This document shows positions 1-12,290 of a stretch of DNA of 64,000 nucleotides, in pieces. How positions within the stretch are numbered: position 1 is the first letter of the stretch; the number at the start of each line of letters is the position of its first letter. Where the stretch lies: positions 140,001,821-140,065,820 of the forward strand of contig NC_068939.1 in the NCBI RefSeq assembly GCF_016801865.2. The letters are read 5' to 3'. The notes beneath the pieces are model-generated. The model had not been told where the DNA came from and did not search any database. It was given only the letters and a program-made list of their open reading frames with translations. The stretch comes from Culex pipiens pallens (Eukaryota; Arthropoda; Insecta; Diptera; Culicidae). Made by a program: the position numbers and the translations under genes.

Positions 1-649
1 TAGTGCTAAAAAGTTCAACTTTTCATAACCCATTTCAGTACTGAAAAGTAGAACTTAGTTATTTTTGGTAGAGAAAAGGAGGTCGTTTCGTCTTTCGAGA
101 ATGACAGGAAACTAAGTAGTTTTACGACGGAATTGCAAAAAAAATCTGTACTGGAAAGTGTACCGATTTATTAAAGATGGAATAATATTTTCATAGTATC
201 GATTGTACAATTTTGTTGATCTCTATTTTGTATTACTGAACAAAGTTTGCTCAATTTTTGTAAAAAAAAAAATTAGAATTGTATTCGGCTTATGACGAAA
301 TTCATAGATTTTACGCAAGGTATGATTTGATCGAAAAGATTGAAAAGAAATGTATAGGTTTCACACAAGGTATGGTTTGATTAAAAATAATTAACATTTT
401 TAAATGAGTGATTCTCTACCAACTCACACGAAATTGGGAAAACTTACCCTGATCCCTCTCCGATTTGCGTGAAACTTTGTTCTAAGGGGTAACTTTTGTC
501 CCTGATCACGAATCCGAGGTCCGTTTTTTGATATCTCGTTACTCGACTGTAAATTTTTTTGTGAAATGTAAAATTTAATGTTCTTTTCGAATCTACATTG
601 ACCCAGAAGGGTCATTTTTTCACAAAAATAAATGTAGGCGCTCTTATAC
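1..649. repeat. Dispersed AT-rich repeat, no gene
   Basis: Non-coding. Roughly the first 200 bases match, in reverse orientation, the sequence at about 41580-41830: both contain the motif GTTCAACTTTTC, a 'cagtactgaaaag' type block, a '-GG(T)AGGGAAAAG-' block and a run reading 'ggaattgcaaaaaaaa'. This marks an old dispersed repeat. No terminal inverted repeat was recognised. The remaining bases are AT-rich with nothing identifiable. Confidence 0.55.
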
Positions 650-2159
650 TTATGAGCAGTTCTCTAGGATTTCGGTCATTCAATTTTTTTTGTATTTTTT
701 AATCCGACTGAAACTTTTTTGGTGCCTTCGGTATGTCCAAAGAAGCCATTTTGCATCATTAGTTTTTCCATATAATTTTCCATACAAATTTGGCAGCTGT
801 CCATACAAAAATGATGTTTGAAAATTCAAAAATCTGTATCTTTTGAAGGGATTTTTTGATCGATTTGGTGTCTTCGGCAAAGTTGTAGGTATGGATACGG
901 ACTACACTGGAAAAAAATGATACACGGTAAAAAAAAATTTGGTGATTTTTTTATTTAACTTTTTATCACTAAAACTTGATTTGCAAAAAAACACTATTTT
1001 TATTTTTTTTTATTTTTTGATATGTTTTAGAGGACATAAAATGCCAACTTTTCAGAAATTTCCAGGTTGTGCAAAAAATCATTGACCGAGTTATGAATTT
1101 TTTAATCAATACTGATTTGGTCGCAAAAATTTTTCAACTTCATTTTTCGATGTAAAATCAAATTTGCAATCAAAAAGTACTTTAGTGAAATTTTGATAAA
1201 GTGCATCGTTTTCAAGTTACAGCCATTTTTATGTAACTTTTTTCAAAATAGTCGCAGTTTTTCATTTTTTTAAATAAGTGCACATGTTTGCCCACTTTTG
1301 AAAAAAATATTTTTGAAAATCTGAGAAAATTCTCTATATTTTGCTTCTTCGGACTTTGTTGATACGACCCTTAGTTGCTGAGATATTGCAATGCAAAGGT
1401 TCAAAAACAGGAAAATTGATGTTTTCTAAGTCTCACCCAAATAGCCCACCATTTTTCAATGTCGATATCTCAGCAACTAATGGTCCGATTTTCAATGTTA
1501 ATATATGAAATATTTGTAAAATTTTCCAATCTTTTCGAAAACAATATTTTCAAAATTTTCAAATCAAGACTAACATTTCAAAAAGGCCAAACATTCAATA
1601 TTACGCCCTTTTAAAATGTTAGTCTTGATTTGAAAAATTTGAAAATATTGTTTTCGAAAAGATCGGAAAATTTCACAAACGTTCCATATATTAACATTGA
1701 AAATCGGTTAGTTGCTGAGATATCGACATTGAAAAATGGTGGGCTATTTGGGTGAGACTTAGAAAACATCAACTTTCCTGTTTTTGAACCTTTGCATTGC
1801 AATATCTCAGCAACTAAGGGTCGTATCAACAAAGTCCGAAGAAGCAAAATATAGAGAATTTTCTCAGATTCTCAAAAATATTTTTTTCAAAAGTGGGCAA
1901 ACATGTGCACTAATTTTAAAAAATGAAAAACTGCGACTATTTTCAAAAAAGTTACATAAAAATGGCTATAACTTGAAAACGGTGCACTTTATCAAAATTT
2001 CACTAAAGTACTTTTTGATTGCAAATTCAATTTTACATCGAAAAACTAACTTAATCCACCTGTGTGGTTGATGCCTTCCTCACTTTTTACCAACAATGGT
2101 CAATATGAGTGGTTTGGACACATATTTCAGCTATTTTTTTAGGTCCAGAAAAATAAGTA

Positions 2160-2810
2160 CACAGATATAACTTAACTTGTCATAATTCGAGACATGGTTG
2201 CCAGATTTTCTATTATGTGGACTCGTTGGAAAGGTCTCTTGATTACCCAACCAACGATGGATCGGATGATGGTTCCGGACATCGTTTACATACATTTAAG
2301 TGAGATCCGGCTTCAAAAAAGTACATAAATACCACTTAAGTGGTCATAACTCGAGACAGGGTTGCCAGATCTTCGATGTTGTGGACTCTTTGGAAAGGGC
2401 TCTTGATAACCTAACCAACGATGGGTCGGATGATGGATCCGGACATCGTTTACATGCATTTAAGTGAGATCCGGCTTCAAAAAAGTACATAAATATCACT
2501 TAAGTGGTCATAACTCGAGACAGGGTTGCCAGATCTTCAATGTTGTGGACTCGTTGGAAAGGTCTCTTGATAACCTAACCAATGATGGGTTGGATGATGG
2601 TTCCGGACATCGTTTACATGCATTTAAGTGAGATCCGGCTTCAAAAAAGTACATAAATATCACTTAAGTGGTCATAACTCGAAACAGGGTTGCCAGATCT
2701 TCGATGTTGTGGACTCGTTGGAAAGGTTTCTCGATTACCTAACCAACGATGGGTCGGATGATGGATCCGGACATCGTTTACATGCATATAATTGAGATCC
2801 GGATATATGT
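2160..2810 (+). repeat. 164-bp tandem repeat array (4 units)
   Basis: The phrase GAGATCCGG starts at 2302, 2466, 2630 and 2794, a constant 164-bp period. Each unit contains the perfect palindrome CACTTAAGTG or a close variant, a TCCGGA motif and 'aaccaacgatgg'. The units are only slightly diverged from each other. Confidence 0.9.
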
Positions 2811-2961
2811 GAAAACACATTTTTATACATAACTTTTGAACTACTTATCGAAACTTCAAACAATTCAATAGCGATGTATGGGACCCTAAACCAAGTCGAA
2901 TGCAACTAGTTCGATCAAAATCGGTTCAGCCAGTGCTGAGAAAACTTGGCAAGATTTTTGA

Positions 2962-3023
2962 ACACATACATACATACACACACACACACATACACACACA
3001 CACACATACACACACACACACAG
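2962..3023. repeat. CA-rich microsatellite
   Basis: Alternating CA runs broken by 'ta' steps. It forms part of the satellite-bearing element; the inverted copy at 28987-30715 has the matching TG tract. Confidence 0.9.
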
Positions 3024-3637
3024 ACATTTGTTCAGTTTTCGATTCTGAGTCGATATGTATATAAGATGGTGGGTCTTCGAGCTTTTAATAAAAAGTTCAT
3101 TTTTAGAGCAGGATTATAGCCTTACCTCAGTGAGGAAGGCAAAATGAAGTTGAAAAATTTTTGCGACCAAAATTTCGATTTTTTGAAAAAGACAGTATTG
3201 ATTAAAAAATTCATAACTCGGTCGATGATTTTTTGCACAACCTGGAAATTTCTGAAAAGTTGGCATTTTATGTCCTCTAAAAATAGTGTTTTTTTGCAAA
3301 TCAAGTTTTAGTGATAAAAAGTTAAATAAAAAAATCACCACATTTTTTTACCGTGTATAATTTTTTCCCAGTGTAGTCCGTATCCATACCTACAACTTTG
3401 CCGAAGACACCAAATCGATCAAAATATTCCTTCAAAAGATACAGAATTTTGAATTTTCATACATCAATTTTGTATGGACAGCTGCCAAATTTGTATGGAA
3501 AATTATATGGACATACTAATGATGCAAAATGGCTTCTTTGGGCATACCGAAGGCACCAAAAAAGTTTCAGTCGGATTAAAAAATACAAAAATTAAAATTG
3601 AAGAAAAAAGACCGATTTCGTAGAGAATTGCTCTTAT

Positions 3638-6445
3638 GCAGAATTCATATCTATCCTCAAAATTGAGAAAATTGAGTAACAATGTAAATAGCCATTTTGA
3701 AACATGACATAGCTCAAAAACTGCCAATGACATAAAAAAAATCTTTTCGAACAACTTTTTTAAACAACATCTTTCAAGGTCAATCGAACCCAAACCCGTG
3801 AACCTGTTCCCTCCAATAACCAGTTATCCCCGTTGCAAAACCGTACCGAACGATATCTGCAGTTAACCTACATGAACGTTTCGGGTTGTGCCCTTGAAAA
3901 ACAAGAGAGCTGCAATAATTGCAGTGATGCAATCCCGACTCCCTTCACAACCACTTGACTGCAGTTGCATGCAAGCCGGCAACTGCAGTGATGCCGCGGG
4001 GTTGGTTGTTTACATGCATTCCTCCCTCTGATGAATCGCGACTGGTCCAGCGGTCGGATGTCCAAAGTTGTAAGCCGCAGCGTTTAAACCAGTTTCTAGA
4101 TCCATCCATCGACCGGCTGGTTTGCGCCTTTTTTGATTTATTTTGTTAAGATCTATAGCGCGTACGGCACCGTTAAAGGTTACGATCGTAGGCTTGGCTT
4201 TGCCGAACCAGCTGTGCTCAGCTTGTAATATGCCAATTATCAAGATTCTACGGTTGCGTGCGAAACAAACAAACCACCGCAAACACGTGTGTTGTGCCCG
4301 AGGTTCAGAGTGCGTTTCAACGGTCATTTCCTCATCCATTGCGACTGCGCAAGTGCGCGGTGGTGGTCTACCGTGACATCGGCATTGACCTTGAAGGTGA
4401 AAGATGCGGAGGGTCCACTTTGCCACCGGTCGTTACAACCAGGGCATGACAAATTTCTCTGTGAACTTGAACAACTTTTTTTTTTGATGAACTGTATTGC
4501 CAACATTGTCACGGAGTGATGCCTACCCAATAATGCAAATCATGATTATACATACTTATGATATACTGCCTTGGTTGGCATAATTCTTCTCTGTCTCGAT
4601 GAATATTGACAATCAGAGGGTCAACTGCAATACAGAACGATGGATCTTTAATATTGAAAATATCAGATCGTTCTTTTTAGCAAAAAGTTAAACCGAAGTA
4701 TCACGCCTGCGTCCATTTGTCTGTGTTTCGCCACAGCCCAAAAGGCTCCTCACCGATTAGCTCTGCTAAAAGTTTCATTGTCAAGTGTCCCACGGCTATC
4801 GCGTGGTGTCGTGATCACAATTTGCCCTGGACCCCTAATGGAGCTGTCGGTTTACCAGTGTTCACGCGCTCCTCGGTTTCAAATAATTGAGCCAAGTAGC
4901 AGTAGCAAACGGTAGTGCCAGCGCGCCCCAGTCAATGGGACTTGGCGCGACCTTTGCGGCTGCCACTGGCCAACTATCGCGTAGGTTTGGTTTGGAATGG
5001 GGGAGCCTTAATGAATTGACGCCTGATGAATGGATCATTAATAACAGCGACATTAGCCTGCGGGCGATGATTTTCAACGAGTTTCAACGAGCATTGATTT
5101 CGCGCATAAGTTGCTTTGCTAAATTGGGGTCGACTAATTTGACGGGATTAGGTTGAAGTGTTGATTTAAGCAGGGTCGCTGCAGATTTCAAATTTAGGGA
5201 AAACAATGTAAAGTTTAGAATTAAGGCAGCAATAAAATTATCCATAAACAGAGTTCAAGGATGTGTGGGTTGTGACTCAAACAGATTGACATGAAGATAA
5301 GATATGTTTATTGCACCGTAGACAGAAGATCACGTTTCTTTTTATGATCTCTTGGAACACAATAAACTGTTTCTAGATTTCCAGCTTTCGACCCAGACTT
5401 CACACAACAATCGATTAAAGCGCTAAATATCAACAAGCACGTTGCATCTTGCACTACCCATCAAACAGGATTGCACACCGTTGACCTTGGCTAAAGCTGT
5501 CCAATTGAATTTTAATCTAACCATAAGTGCACACGACGACACTGTCAAAGTCAGGTAGAGACGCTCTCGGCGACAACAACTTGGTCGCAAGCAATGTCAA
5601 CTAGTTGATCAACAAGCGACGAACCTGGCTAGGCGCGCTCGCCGGGTAGAAGCCTTGTTCCAGTAGCAAGTTCTAGCGATGAGACGAAAGGGGCTTGCCA
5701 CGCTTTTAATATGGGAATCACGATTTTTGACGACTTTGCGATTTACGCTAAAATCGAGGCCAAGAACCTGAGGCCACCGGTGAATAAGCGATCAAGCCGG
5801 CAAATTCTTCGCTAAACGCGTCAGAAGTTCAAGTTTAAGCCGTGGAAAATCCATAAATTTGCCAATTTTGTGTCACTGTGGCGTTATTTGGTCTGGAATG
5901 ATTGGAACTTCCAAAAGTTGCTTTTACCGTTCCTTATGCAAATGAAGTAATTCGCACACAAAAATTGACACACGAACATTAAAATAGCCAAAGATGGAGG
6001 ATTTTACCGTAAGTGTCAACGCATGATACGCATGATTCTTTGGAAAGATCAAAGTTGAAACAAAATTCAGATCTGTTTCTATTTACATAAAATGAAGAGA
6101 AATTCTTATGATACTAAACTACATGTGCAGTGTTGCCAAAATATCATAATACAATTTTAAGGTGTAAACCACAAAACCGTCCATTCTCTTTATACTGTTA
6201 CTTGTAGTAGGTCCTTCAAAACAAAAATCCGAAACAGGTTTGCAAAGTCAAGTGAATGGTTCCTTTTGGAAAAACTTAACCTTCATCTCATCGTATTCTG
6301 CTCCCGGCACGCCACCTTGGGCCACCATTTTTTGTATCGATAGCGCCACTGTGTCAACTTTTTTTTGCATTTTTCCTGACTTATGAAAACAGTCTTGTGG
6401 GATTCTTGAAAATATTTGATAATGAATTGGGATAAAATGATCAAG
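3638..6445. other. Unique, moderately GC-rich stretch without convincing gene
   Basis: Composition rises between about 3830 and 5160, but no frame carries a recognisable protein and no coherent set of splice sites was found. Short hairpins are present at 3910-3924 (CTGCAAT/ATTGCAG arms) and 3959-3988 (CTGCAGTTGC/GCAACTGCAG arms). It could be regulatory DNA or an intron of a gene outside the window. Confidence 0.4.
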
Positions 6446-6610
6446 TACAGTGGATTCTCTCGTTATCGATATTGAAGGGACCGTCGAGAGCGGGAGATAT
6501 CAAATTTTAGAACAAAAATCAAAGCAATCTATTTGAAGGGACTTAAAAATTCATTGACAGCTAGAGCAATATTGATATCGTGAAGATCGACAGCCAAAGA
6601 GTCGACTGTA
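6446..6610. mobile_element. TA-flanked MITE (Tc1/mariner or pogo type)
   Basis: The ends are TA-CAGTGGATTCTC and the inverse GAGTCGACTG-TA, giving a CAGTSGA terminal repeat with TA duplication. It is about 160 bp and non-coding. Confidence 0.7.
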
Positions 6611-9000
6611 TTTTCTAAAATAAAATAAAAGTTCACGTATCGATAGTTTTAATGATCAACTTTAAAATAATTCAAGAGAAGCAAATTGAACATCTGAGTT
6701 TTCAACGTAAATCACACGCTGGACTACAATAAATCTCGGTATACTGCTCCCAATGGCTTCATTAATCTTACCACCCACGAGTTTAACGATTGTATTCGCC
6801 AAATATGCGGACATGTTCACACTAAAGTTGACATTGACCTAACAACATGCTGCATCTCCAGCTGCTTGACACTTTCTTGTGGATTGATTGCAAATAAAAT
6901 CGCATCGAGTTGACGAATCTTGCTGTACTAAATAGTTTGTTGAAAGTTGCGCAATCGGGAAGAAGCATGGAGTAACATTTGAAAGAGGCGCATTATACCA
7001 TACATTTTGCTTCACCTAAACATAAAGCTAAAATTTTGATCACCCTATTTCACGATTCAGTCATTAAAAAACTAGAAAAAAGAATGCCAATTCTGGAATG
7101 TAACCTGGAGTGGGAGATTCCAAGATTTCAGAGAACAAGTTTTTCCTGGAGAATTCCGGACATTTGTTGACGTACCTAGGTGTGAATCTGGAATGTAAAA
7201 AGTCACAGGTTTCGAGCTTCGCTACAGGGAAGGAATTGGAAAGAAAATCAGCGGGGCAAACGAGATGTGAATCATTCAAAGAAATCAAAAACCGACAAGC
7301 TTCTGTGTATTGGATTAAAATATGTGATTTTAGTAGAATTATGAGTTACGCCCCTCTGAAATAATTATGTTTGCAATATGAAACAGTGTTTGAAAACTCG
7401 CACGAGTACATAAATTATGGTACAACATTATTCCATTGTTGATCAATTGATGTGCTTTATTTTTAAATTTAAATTAAACTACATTTATTTTTGCTAGGCA
7501 TATAAGGGTTATTTTGAAAAATTTCTTCAGTGCTTTTGGGTGGTTTTTCGATGTATTTACATATTTCCAAAGGATTCTTAAAAATGAGGCAAAGATTACA
7601 TACCTAGTTAAATGTTATAAAAAAAGGAAACCTATGATATTATGAAGAATTAATCAACTTAGATATTTTGCTTATTCTTAATAATGCACATTTGATTCAA
7701 ATTCAAAATACAATCAAATTATGTGTAAGTACAAGTTACTAAGCTTTCTGATTCTTATTTGATGCAAAATCAAATAGGGCTTCCTGCAAAAATAGTTTTA
7801 TTAAAAATACACATACATTTCTTGGAAAGAACATTTAAGTTGACATTTCAAAACTAGTTATTGTCTCCAAAGTATTCGATCACGTTCACCGTTCACCGGA
7901 GCTATCGACCTTTAAATCGTTCAACCAGTGTGTGACACGACAAATCTTAACCCAAAAACTGACATCACAAAAAAAAACTAATCACCAATCACGGAAGTTA
8001 CCCGCAGCCCCTTAAAAAAAAACTTATATAATAGAAACAAACAGCAGCGAATCTAGTGCAACCGGTTTTCCGTCAACTGCGACTAAGATCAGCCTAGACG
8101 ACTGAAACATTTAAATACGCCAGACACCAAAGCCAAGATCAAGTTCACGGCAGTGGTGCGGACGTTCGTTGGCGTCAACCAAAACCAGCTGAGCTAAGCC
8201 AGATGCATCGGCGCCGTGGCTGCGTCGCGAGCCTCAATGTCGATACATTTTTTTTGTTTTAGGTGACTGCAGAAGTTTTAGCATCAATTAACAGGCAAGA
8301 GCAAATCTTTTGAACGTCTGCCAAAATTAAAAATAAAAGTTTAAAAGTGTGTCAATGGTTAAAATTATCATGGAACAGTTGTTCGGAAAATTTGCTGAAA
8401 GAAAAAAAAACTAAATAACATCAAAATAATAAAACAGGTAACCACCAACTAGACAATGGTGCCATAAGGTTGTATCTCATCGATTAGCCCCTCAACTAAA
8501 AAAATCTCAACTTACATCCATCAATCACCAGTTTGAACCACCAAACTTAAATTAGTAGTTGCTTGGAAACAAAGTGGTTTTCAAGTTCAATGTTGTTGCC
8601 GCTGACGCGATATCGGTCACGTTTGGTTAGGTCCCACGAAATCTCTGGCACAACTTTGAAATCAAGATGCCAACCAAACAGGAAACCCGGTCTCACGTTG
8701 CACCGACCGTTGTGTTGTTGCGTTGCTTCAGGGTCAATTATTAGATAATTGGGGTGTCTTTTTCGGTATCGCCCCCAGAGGGACCCACATCGCTGAAGGG
8801 GATCGAATTGCGATTAGTCGCCTTGTTTTAGTCGGTGGTTTAAATTAGTGAAGCTGTGCTCAGTTGATTTACCGGTTTCGACTAATTATCACATTGTGGA
8901 AGGTTCTTTTTCAAAAGAATATTCCATTAGTCTTGGTGTAGAACGTTTTTGATACACGTTTGAAATAGCATATTTCGCATTTCTTCAAAAATGTTTAAAA
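6611..9000. other. Non-coding stretch; possible TATA motif at 8025
   Basis: AT-rich, with no recognisable protein. A TATATAA at 8025-8031 followed by a less AT-rich leader (8040-8230) resembles a promoter and 5' leader on the + strand. A polypyrimidine-AG ending at about 8262 resembles a splice acceptor. Nothing downstream confirms a gene. Confidence 0.25.
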
Positions 9001-9007
9001 ATGTGTA

Positions 9008-9133
9008 CCTGATGAATATTCATCAGAAACTGATTAAAATTCACCAATTCCTGATGTAATATTACACATTGTTTTTGCCACAAAATCTGTCACCCCTTTC
9101 TGATGAATTTTACCATCATTTTTTTCTGTGTAC
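9008..9133. repeat. MITE remnant with CACAGAAAAAAA-type end
   Basis: The right end, inverted, reads CACAGAAAAAAATGATGG, similar to the end of the element at 11498-11716. A related 'tgatgaat' block occurs near both ends. It is degraded. Confidence 0.4.
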
Positions 9134-9306
9134 ACCCAACTGGCAGTCGCATGATTGTGATGCATGGCGGCATGAAAGTATATCAGAATCTGCATGAAAT
9201 CTGTCCTCATGCTTTTTTTTGCGATATAGGAGTATGACATTTTTGCCCGTTACCGACAATTATCGACATTACCGACGGCTTTTTGGTTGTATTTCACAAA
9301 AAAAAA

Positions 9307-9381
9307 CCCTTAACAGAACGAGAATTGAACCATCAACTTCTTGGTTATTGATCCGACACGCTACCACCGCGCCATGGACGC
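9307..9381 (-). mobile_element. tRNA-derived fragment (SINE head or tRNA pseudogene)
   Basis: On the - strand there is an A-box-like TGGCGCGGTGGTAGC and a B-box-like GGTTCAATTCT at normal tRNA spacing. The acceptor and T stems do not pair, so it is not a working tRNA gene. A SINE promoter region is the likeliest reading. Confidence 0.6.
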
Positions 9382-9654
9382 TTGATGAAAATTGAGTGAA
9401 AGAGCACCAACATATGCTTCTCTTTGGAGTGTTGCTCGGGGACGGGCCAGCATTACATGTGTTGGTGAGAACTGCAGATCGCTGAAATTTTTACACGCGG
9501 GCAAAAATGATTGACGGGCTTGCTGCAAAAAATGTTATAAAATATGACATTTTCTGCAGCAAATCCAATGTTGCAGATTTTGAGATATATTTTTCCTTTG
9601 GGTGTAGTTAAGAACTTCAAAAGTTATGACAACAAAACAATTTTGGCAAGATTG

Positions 9655-9870
9655 TAAAAAGGTGGTTCTTTGAAACGAGTCCAAAACATTGAAGATCTGA
9701 CAACCCTATCAGAAGTTATTATCACTTAAGTGTTATTTAGACACTATTTGGAGGCCGAATCTCAGATATTTTGATGTATACGTCGTCCGGAACTTTTATG
9801 CGACCTACCGTTGGATGGATGATCAAAAGACATTTCGAACAAGCCTTAAAGATCGATGATCTAAAGGGGA
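9655..9870 (-). repeat. Degenerate single unit of the 164-bp repeat
   Basis: It contains the landmarks 'gagtccaaaacattgaagatctg', 'cacttaagtg' and 'gatgatcaaaagac', in the order of the array at 28987-30715 but strongly diverged. Confidence 0.65.
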
Positions 9871-9876
9871 ATAATA

Positions 9877-9928
9877 ATATTTTACTGAATGCATTAAATA
9901 TATATATTTAATGCATTCAGTAAAATAT
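9877..9928. repeat. 52-bp perfect palindrome without spacer
   Basis: Bases 9877-9902 are exactly reverse-complementary to 9903-9928; the first half starts ATATTTTACTGAATGC. There is no loop. It lies just beyond the degenerate 164-bp unit. Confidence 0.95.
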
Positions 9929-9965
9929 GCATAGCATATATGAAAGTGAGGAAGTCGCTGTATTA

Positions 9966-10923
9966 GGGCGTCCAATTTTCCTGGGTTTTGAATTTCCCGG
10001 GAAACGGGAAAAATATTTTTAGAATCCCGAGAATTCCCGGGATCCCGGAAATTTTTTGTAACAATCAGAAAAGCTATGTTTTCATTATATTTGTTATTTT
10101 TTTCTCACTTAAAATCGTGGAATTTGCTCTATAATATTGTTTGGTGATAATCTACAATTTATTCCTAAAATGGACAGCATTTTTTCAAAAGATTAAAATA
10201 AATTAAAATTTGATTATTATTTTTTGTTCTCTGTTGTGCTTTGCATTTTAAACGTGCTAAAATTTTTAATCCAATGTGAATAAAATTTAATAAGGCTTTT
10301 ATAAATATAATTATTTTATACAATACTTCTATGAAAATGTCTAAAAAAAGAGGAAGCGACAACAAATAAAATTATACCAGTCAATATTGAGTTTTACATG
10401 AGTTTTGAATTTCATGTGTTATATAAAACATTTTTTACAAATTATTTTTAAGTTGCTACCTCCAACTAGGAAAAATTGAGACTTCAGTCTGAATAGGTAC
10501 AATAGATTATAGAACAATATTTTGAAATCGGTGTACTGACTGTTTTGTTTCTGTTTCAACCAAAGTCATCAAATATATTATGCAGAAAATTTTACTTAAG
10601 TTTTTTTGTTTTGATTTGCCCCAGATGTCGGTGTTTGATGAAAAGTAATTCAACATGATATTTTTTTTTTAATTCAAAGGCATAAATATACGTAAATATA
10701 AAACCCAGTCATTAAAAAAATAAAATAAAATAGAGAACATTTAAAGCACTAGGCATTTTGCGGATTATACAAAAATTGAAACATCTATCCCTAATAAGCC
10801 AAATTAATGCTGAGAAGTGTACAAATTTTAATACTTTGAAATTCTTATCGATTACTAAGTATTCAACTGTTCATCTAATTCCCGGTTTTGGAGAAATCCC
10901 GGGAATTCCCGGGATGGACGCAC
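9966..10923. mobile_element. Non-autonomous element with GGGAATTCCCGGG-rich ends
   Basis: The left end begins GCGTCCA and continues with a CCCGGGAAACGGGAAAA block and GAATTCCCGGGATCCCGG. The right end has the inverted set, GGGAATTCCCGGGATGGACGC. The interior is AT-rich with no transposase. Confidence 0.6.
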
Positions 10924-12290
10924 TACGCTGGATTAAGTAAAAAAAACTCATTTTTCAAAAATCTTTTTTTTATTATCGTTTTTTATGTTTTTTTTAAGCC
11001 GTAAAGAAGTTTAAAAAAATAGTGATTTTTGTAAAAAAAAATCATAATTTCAAAATTCGAAAAGTTGGGGAAATTCTCGTATGTTTGGCAGGTTTAGAGC
11101 TCGCTCTGAACTTCATCCAATTCGCTAATTTTAACTTATTTTGTAAAACTAATGATAGAATTTTGCTTGCTCACTTCCTATTGAGCTATTTATCACCCGA
11201 TTTTAGTTGAAAACGCATGAGCTATAAATGAACGTCAAAGTGCTGATACAGATGGAGCACGATGGAGTTCGATGTCCCTACTTTACAGATTTTTTCAAAA
11301 GTGTCCCGTTTTCAAGATATTGCCACCAAAAGTTTGATTTCAGCGAAATATTTGCCGTTGCATTTTTTTTTTAATTCTATGTCCCTCGGCTCTGACCAAA
11401 GCCGAAGGGGGGGGGACAAAAAAACAAATAAAAAATTGAATTACAGGCCTAGGTTTTAACATTTGGATGAAAAAAGTGTTTTAAAATGCATTTCACACAC
11501 AGAAAAAAAAATCATGGTAATATTACATCTGGGAAGGGGTACATCTTTTATGTCAGAAAAAAGGTGTAATTTTACCTCTGGAAATGTGTAATTTTACCAC
11601 TTTTCTGGTGTAATGTCACTTTTTCAGTCTAAATTGAGGTAAAATTACATCATAAAAGAGGTAATATTCAACCTTCCAAAATTAAAGCTTCCAAATTTAC
11701 AATATTTTTTTCTGTGCACGCGTTCAGTTGCTTTCCAATCATTAGTTTTCAAAATCTCGATGCATTGATGGAAATTTTTTTTTTCTCGAAAAAAAAACTT
11801 TTTGTGGGACTATACATTGGTATTTCATGAAAATTTAAAATGTCTTCATAGGAGTTATTCAAACATGCTAAATATGAATATAAACGCAGTAAAATGCACT
11901 TTAACTTGTTTTCGGTTGAATTAACTTTAATTTTCAATAAAAAATGGAAGTTTTTCGAAAAAAAATATTTGTTTGCCCCCTGCCCCTTTATTCGCATAAA
12001 AGATGATGATTATGCCATCGCGGAAAAAGAGGTAATTTTAGACCAACCAAATTTTCAACCACCCAAATTTTAACTTTTTCACTGTGTATTTTATGATTAT
12101 CTTTTTTTCAAACAATAAGTCTTTTTTTGAAACAATTAAATAGTTCTTCTGAAGTATTTATACAAAGATTTAAGTAATTCCTCATACACGATACATTGAT
12201 CTGACACTGTCACTTAGTCATACTGATTCAGCAAAAAAAATACAAATCTACCGTCCAATTAACGATTACATCTTTATTGGTTTGCGATCA
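10924..12290. repeat. Repeat-derived AT-rich stretch
   Basis: The part at 11050-11240 is shared, inverted, with about 23270-23710 (for example TTGAGCTATTTATCAC and a 'tttggcagg' block). The part at 11740-11920 is a diverged relative of about 41365-41500 ('tacattggtatttcat'). No gene is visible. Confidence 0.5.
11498..11716. mobile_element. Short MITE with CACAGAAAAAAA ends
   Basis: It starts ACACAGAAAAAAAAATCATGG and ends with the inverse TATTTTTTTCTGTG. The interior has several 'ggtaaaattac / gtaattttacc' inverted blocks that would fold. It is non-coding. Confidence 0.6.

Larger units (their letters stand above)
2046..3140 (+). mobile_element. Satellite-bearing element nested in foldback copy 1
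   Basis: It interrupts the right arm of copy 1 between AAAA runs (2042-2045 and 3141-3144); uninterrupted family members read straight across. One end is CTAACTTAATCCACC, followed by GCCTTCCTCAC; the other end is the inverse, GTGAGGAAGGC. It holds four tandem units of exactly 164 bp and a CA-rich microsatellite. The same family is present inverted at 28987-30715 and as a degenerate copy at 60661-61165. There is no coding capacity. Confidence 0.85.
654..3633 (+). mobile_element. Long palindromic (foldback) transposon, copy 1, carrying a nested insertion
   Basis: Two inverted arms of about 0.95 kb flank a short centre near 1575-1620 reading GGCCAAACATTCAATATTAC. The left end is GAGCAGTTCTCTAGG and the right end is the inverted TAGAGAATTGCTC. 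The element is flanked on both sides by TTAT (650-653 and 3634-3637), a 4-bp target site duplication. The right arm is interrupted by a second element at 2046-3140; without it the copy would be about 1.88 kb. There is no transposase reading frame, so it is non-autonomous. The 4-bp duplication and GAG ends would fit a Sola-like mobiliser, which is inference only. Confidence 0.9.

Noticed and set aside
4010..4426. 138-codon open frame on the - strand in a GC-richer block
   Set aside because: No domain, no pattern of coding bias, and overlapping open frames on the other strand are equally long.
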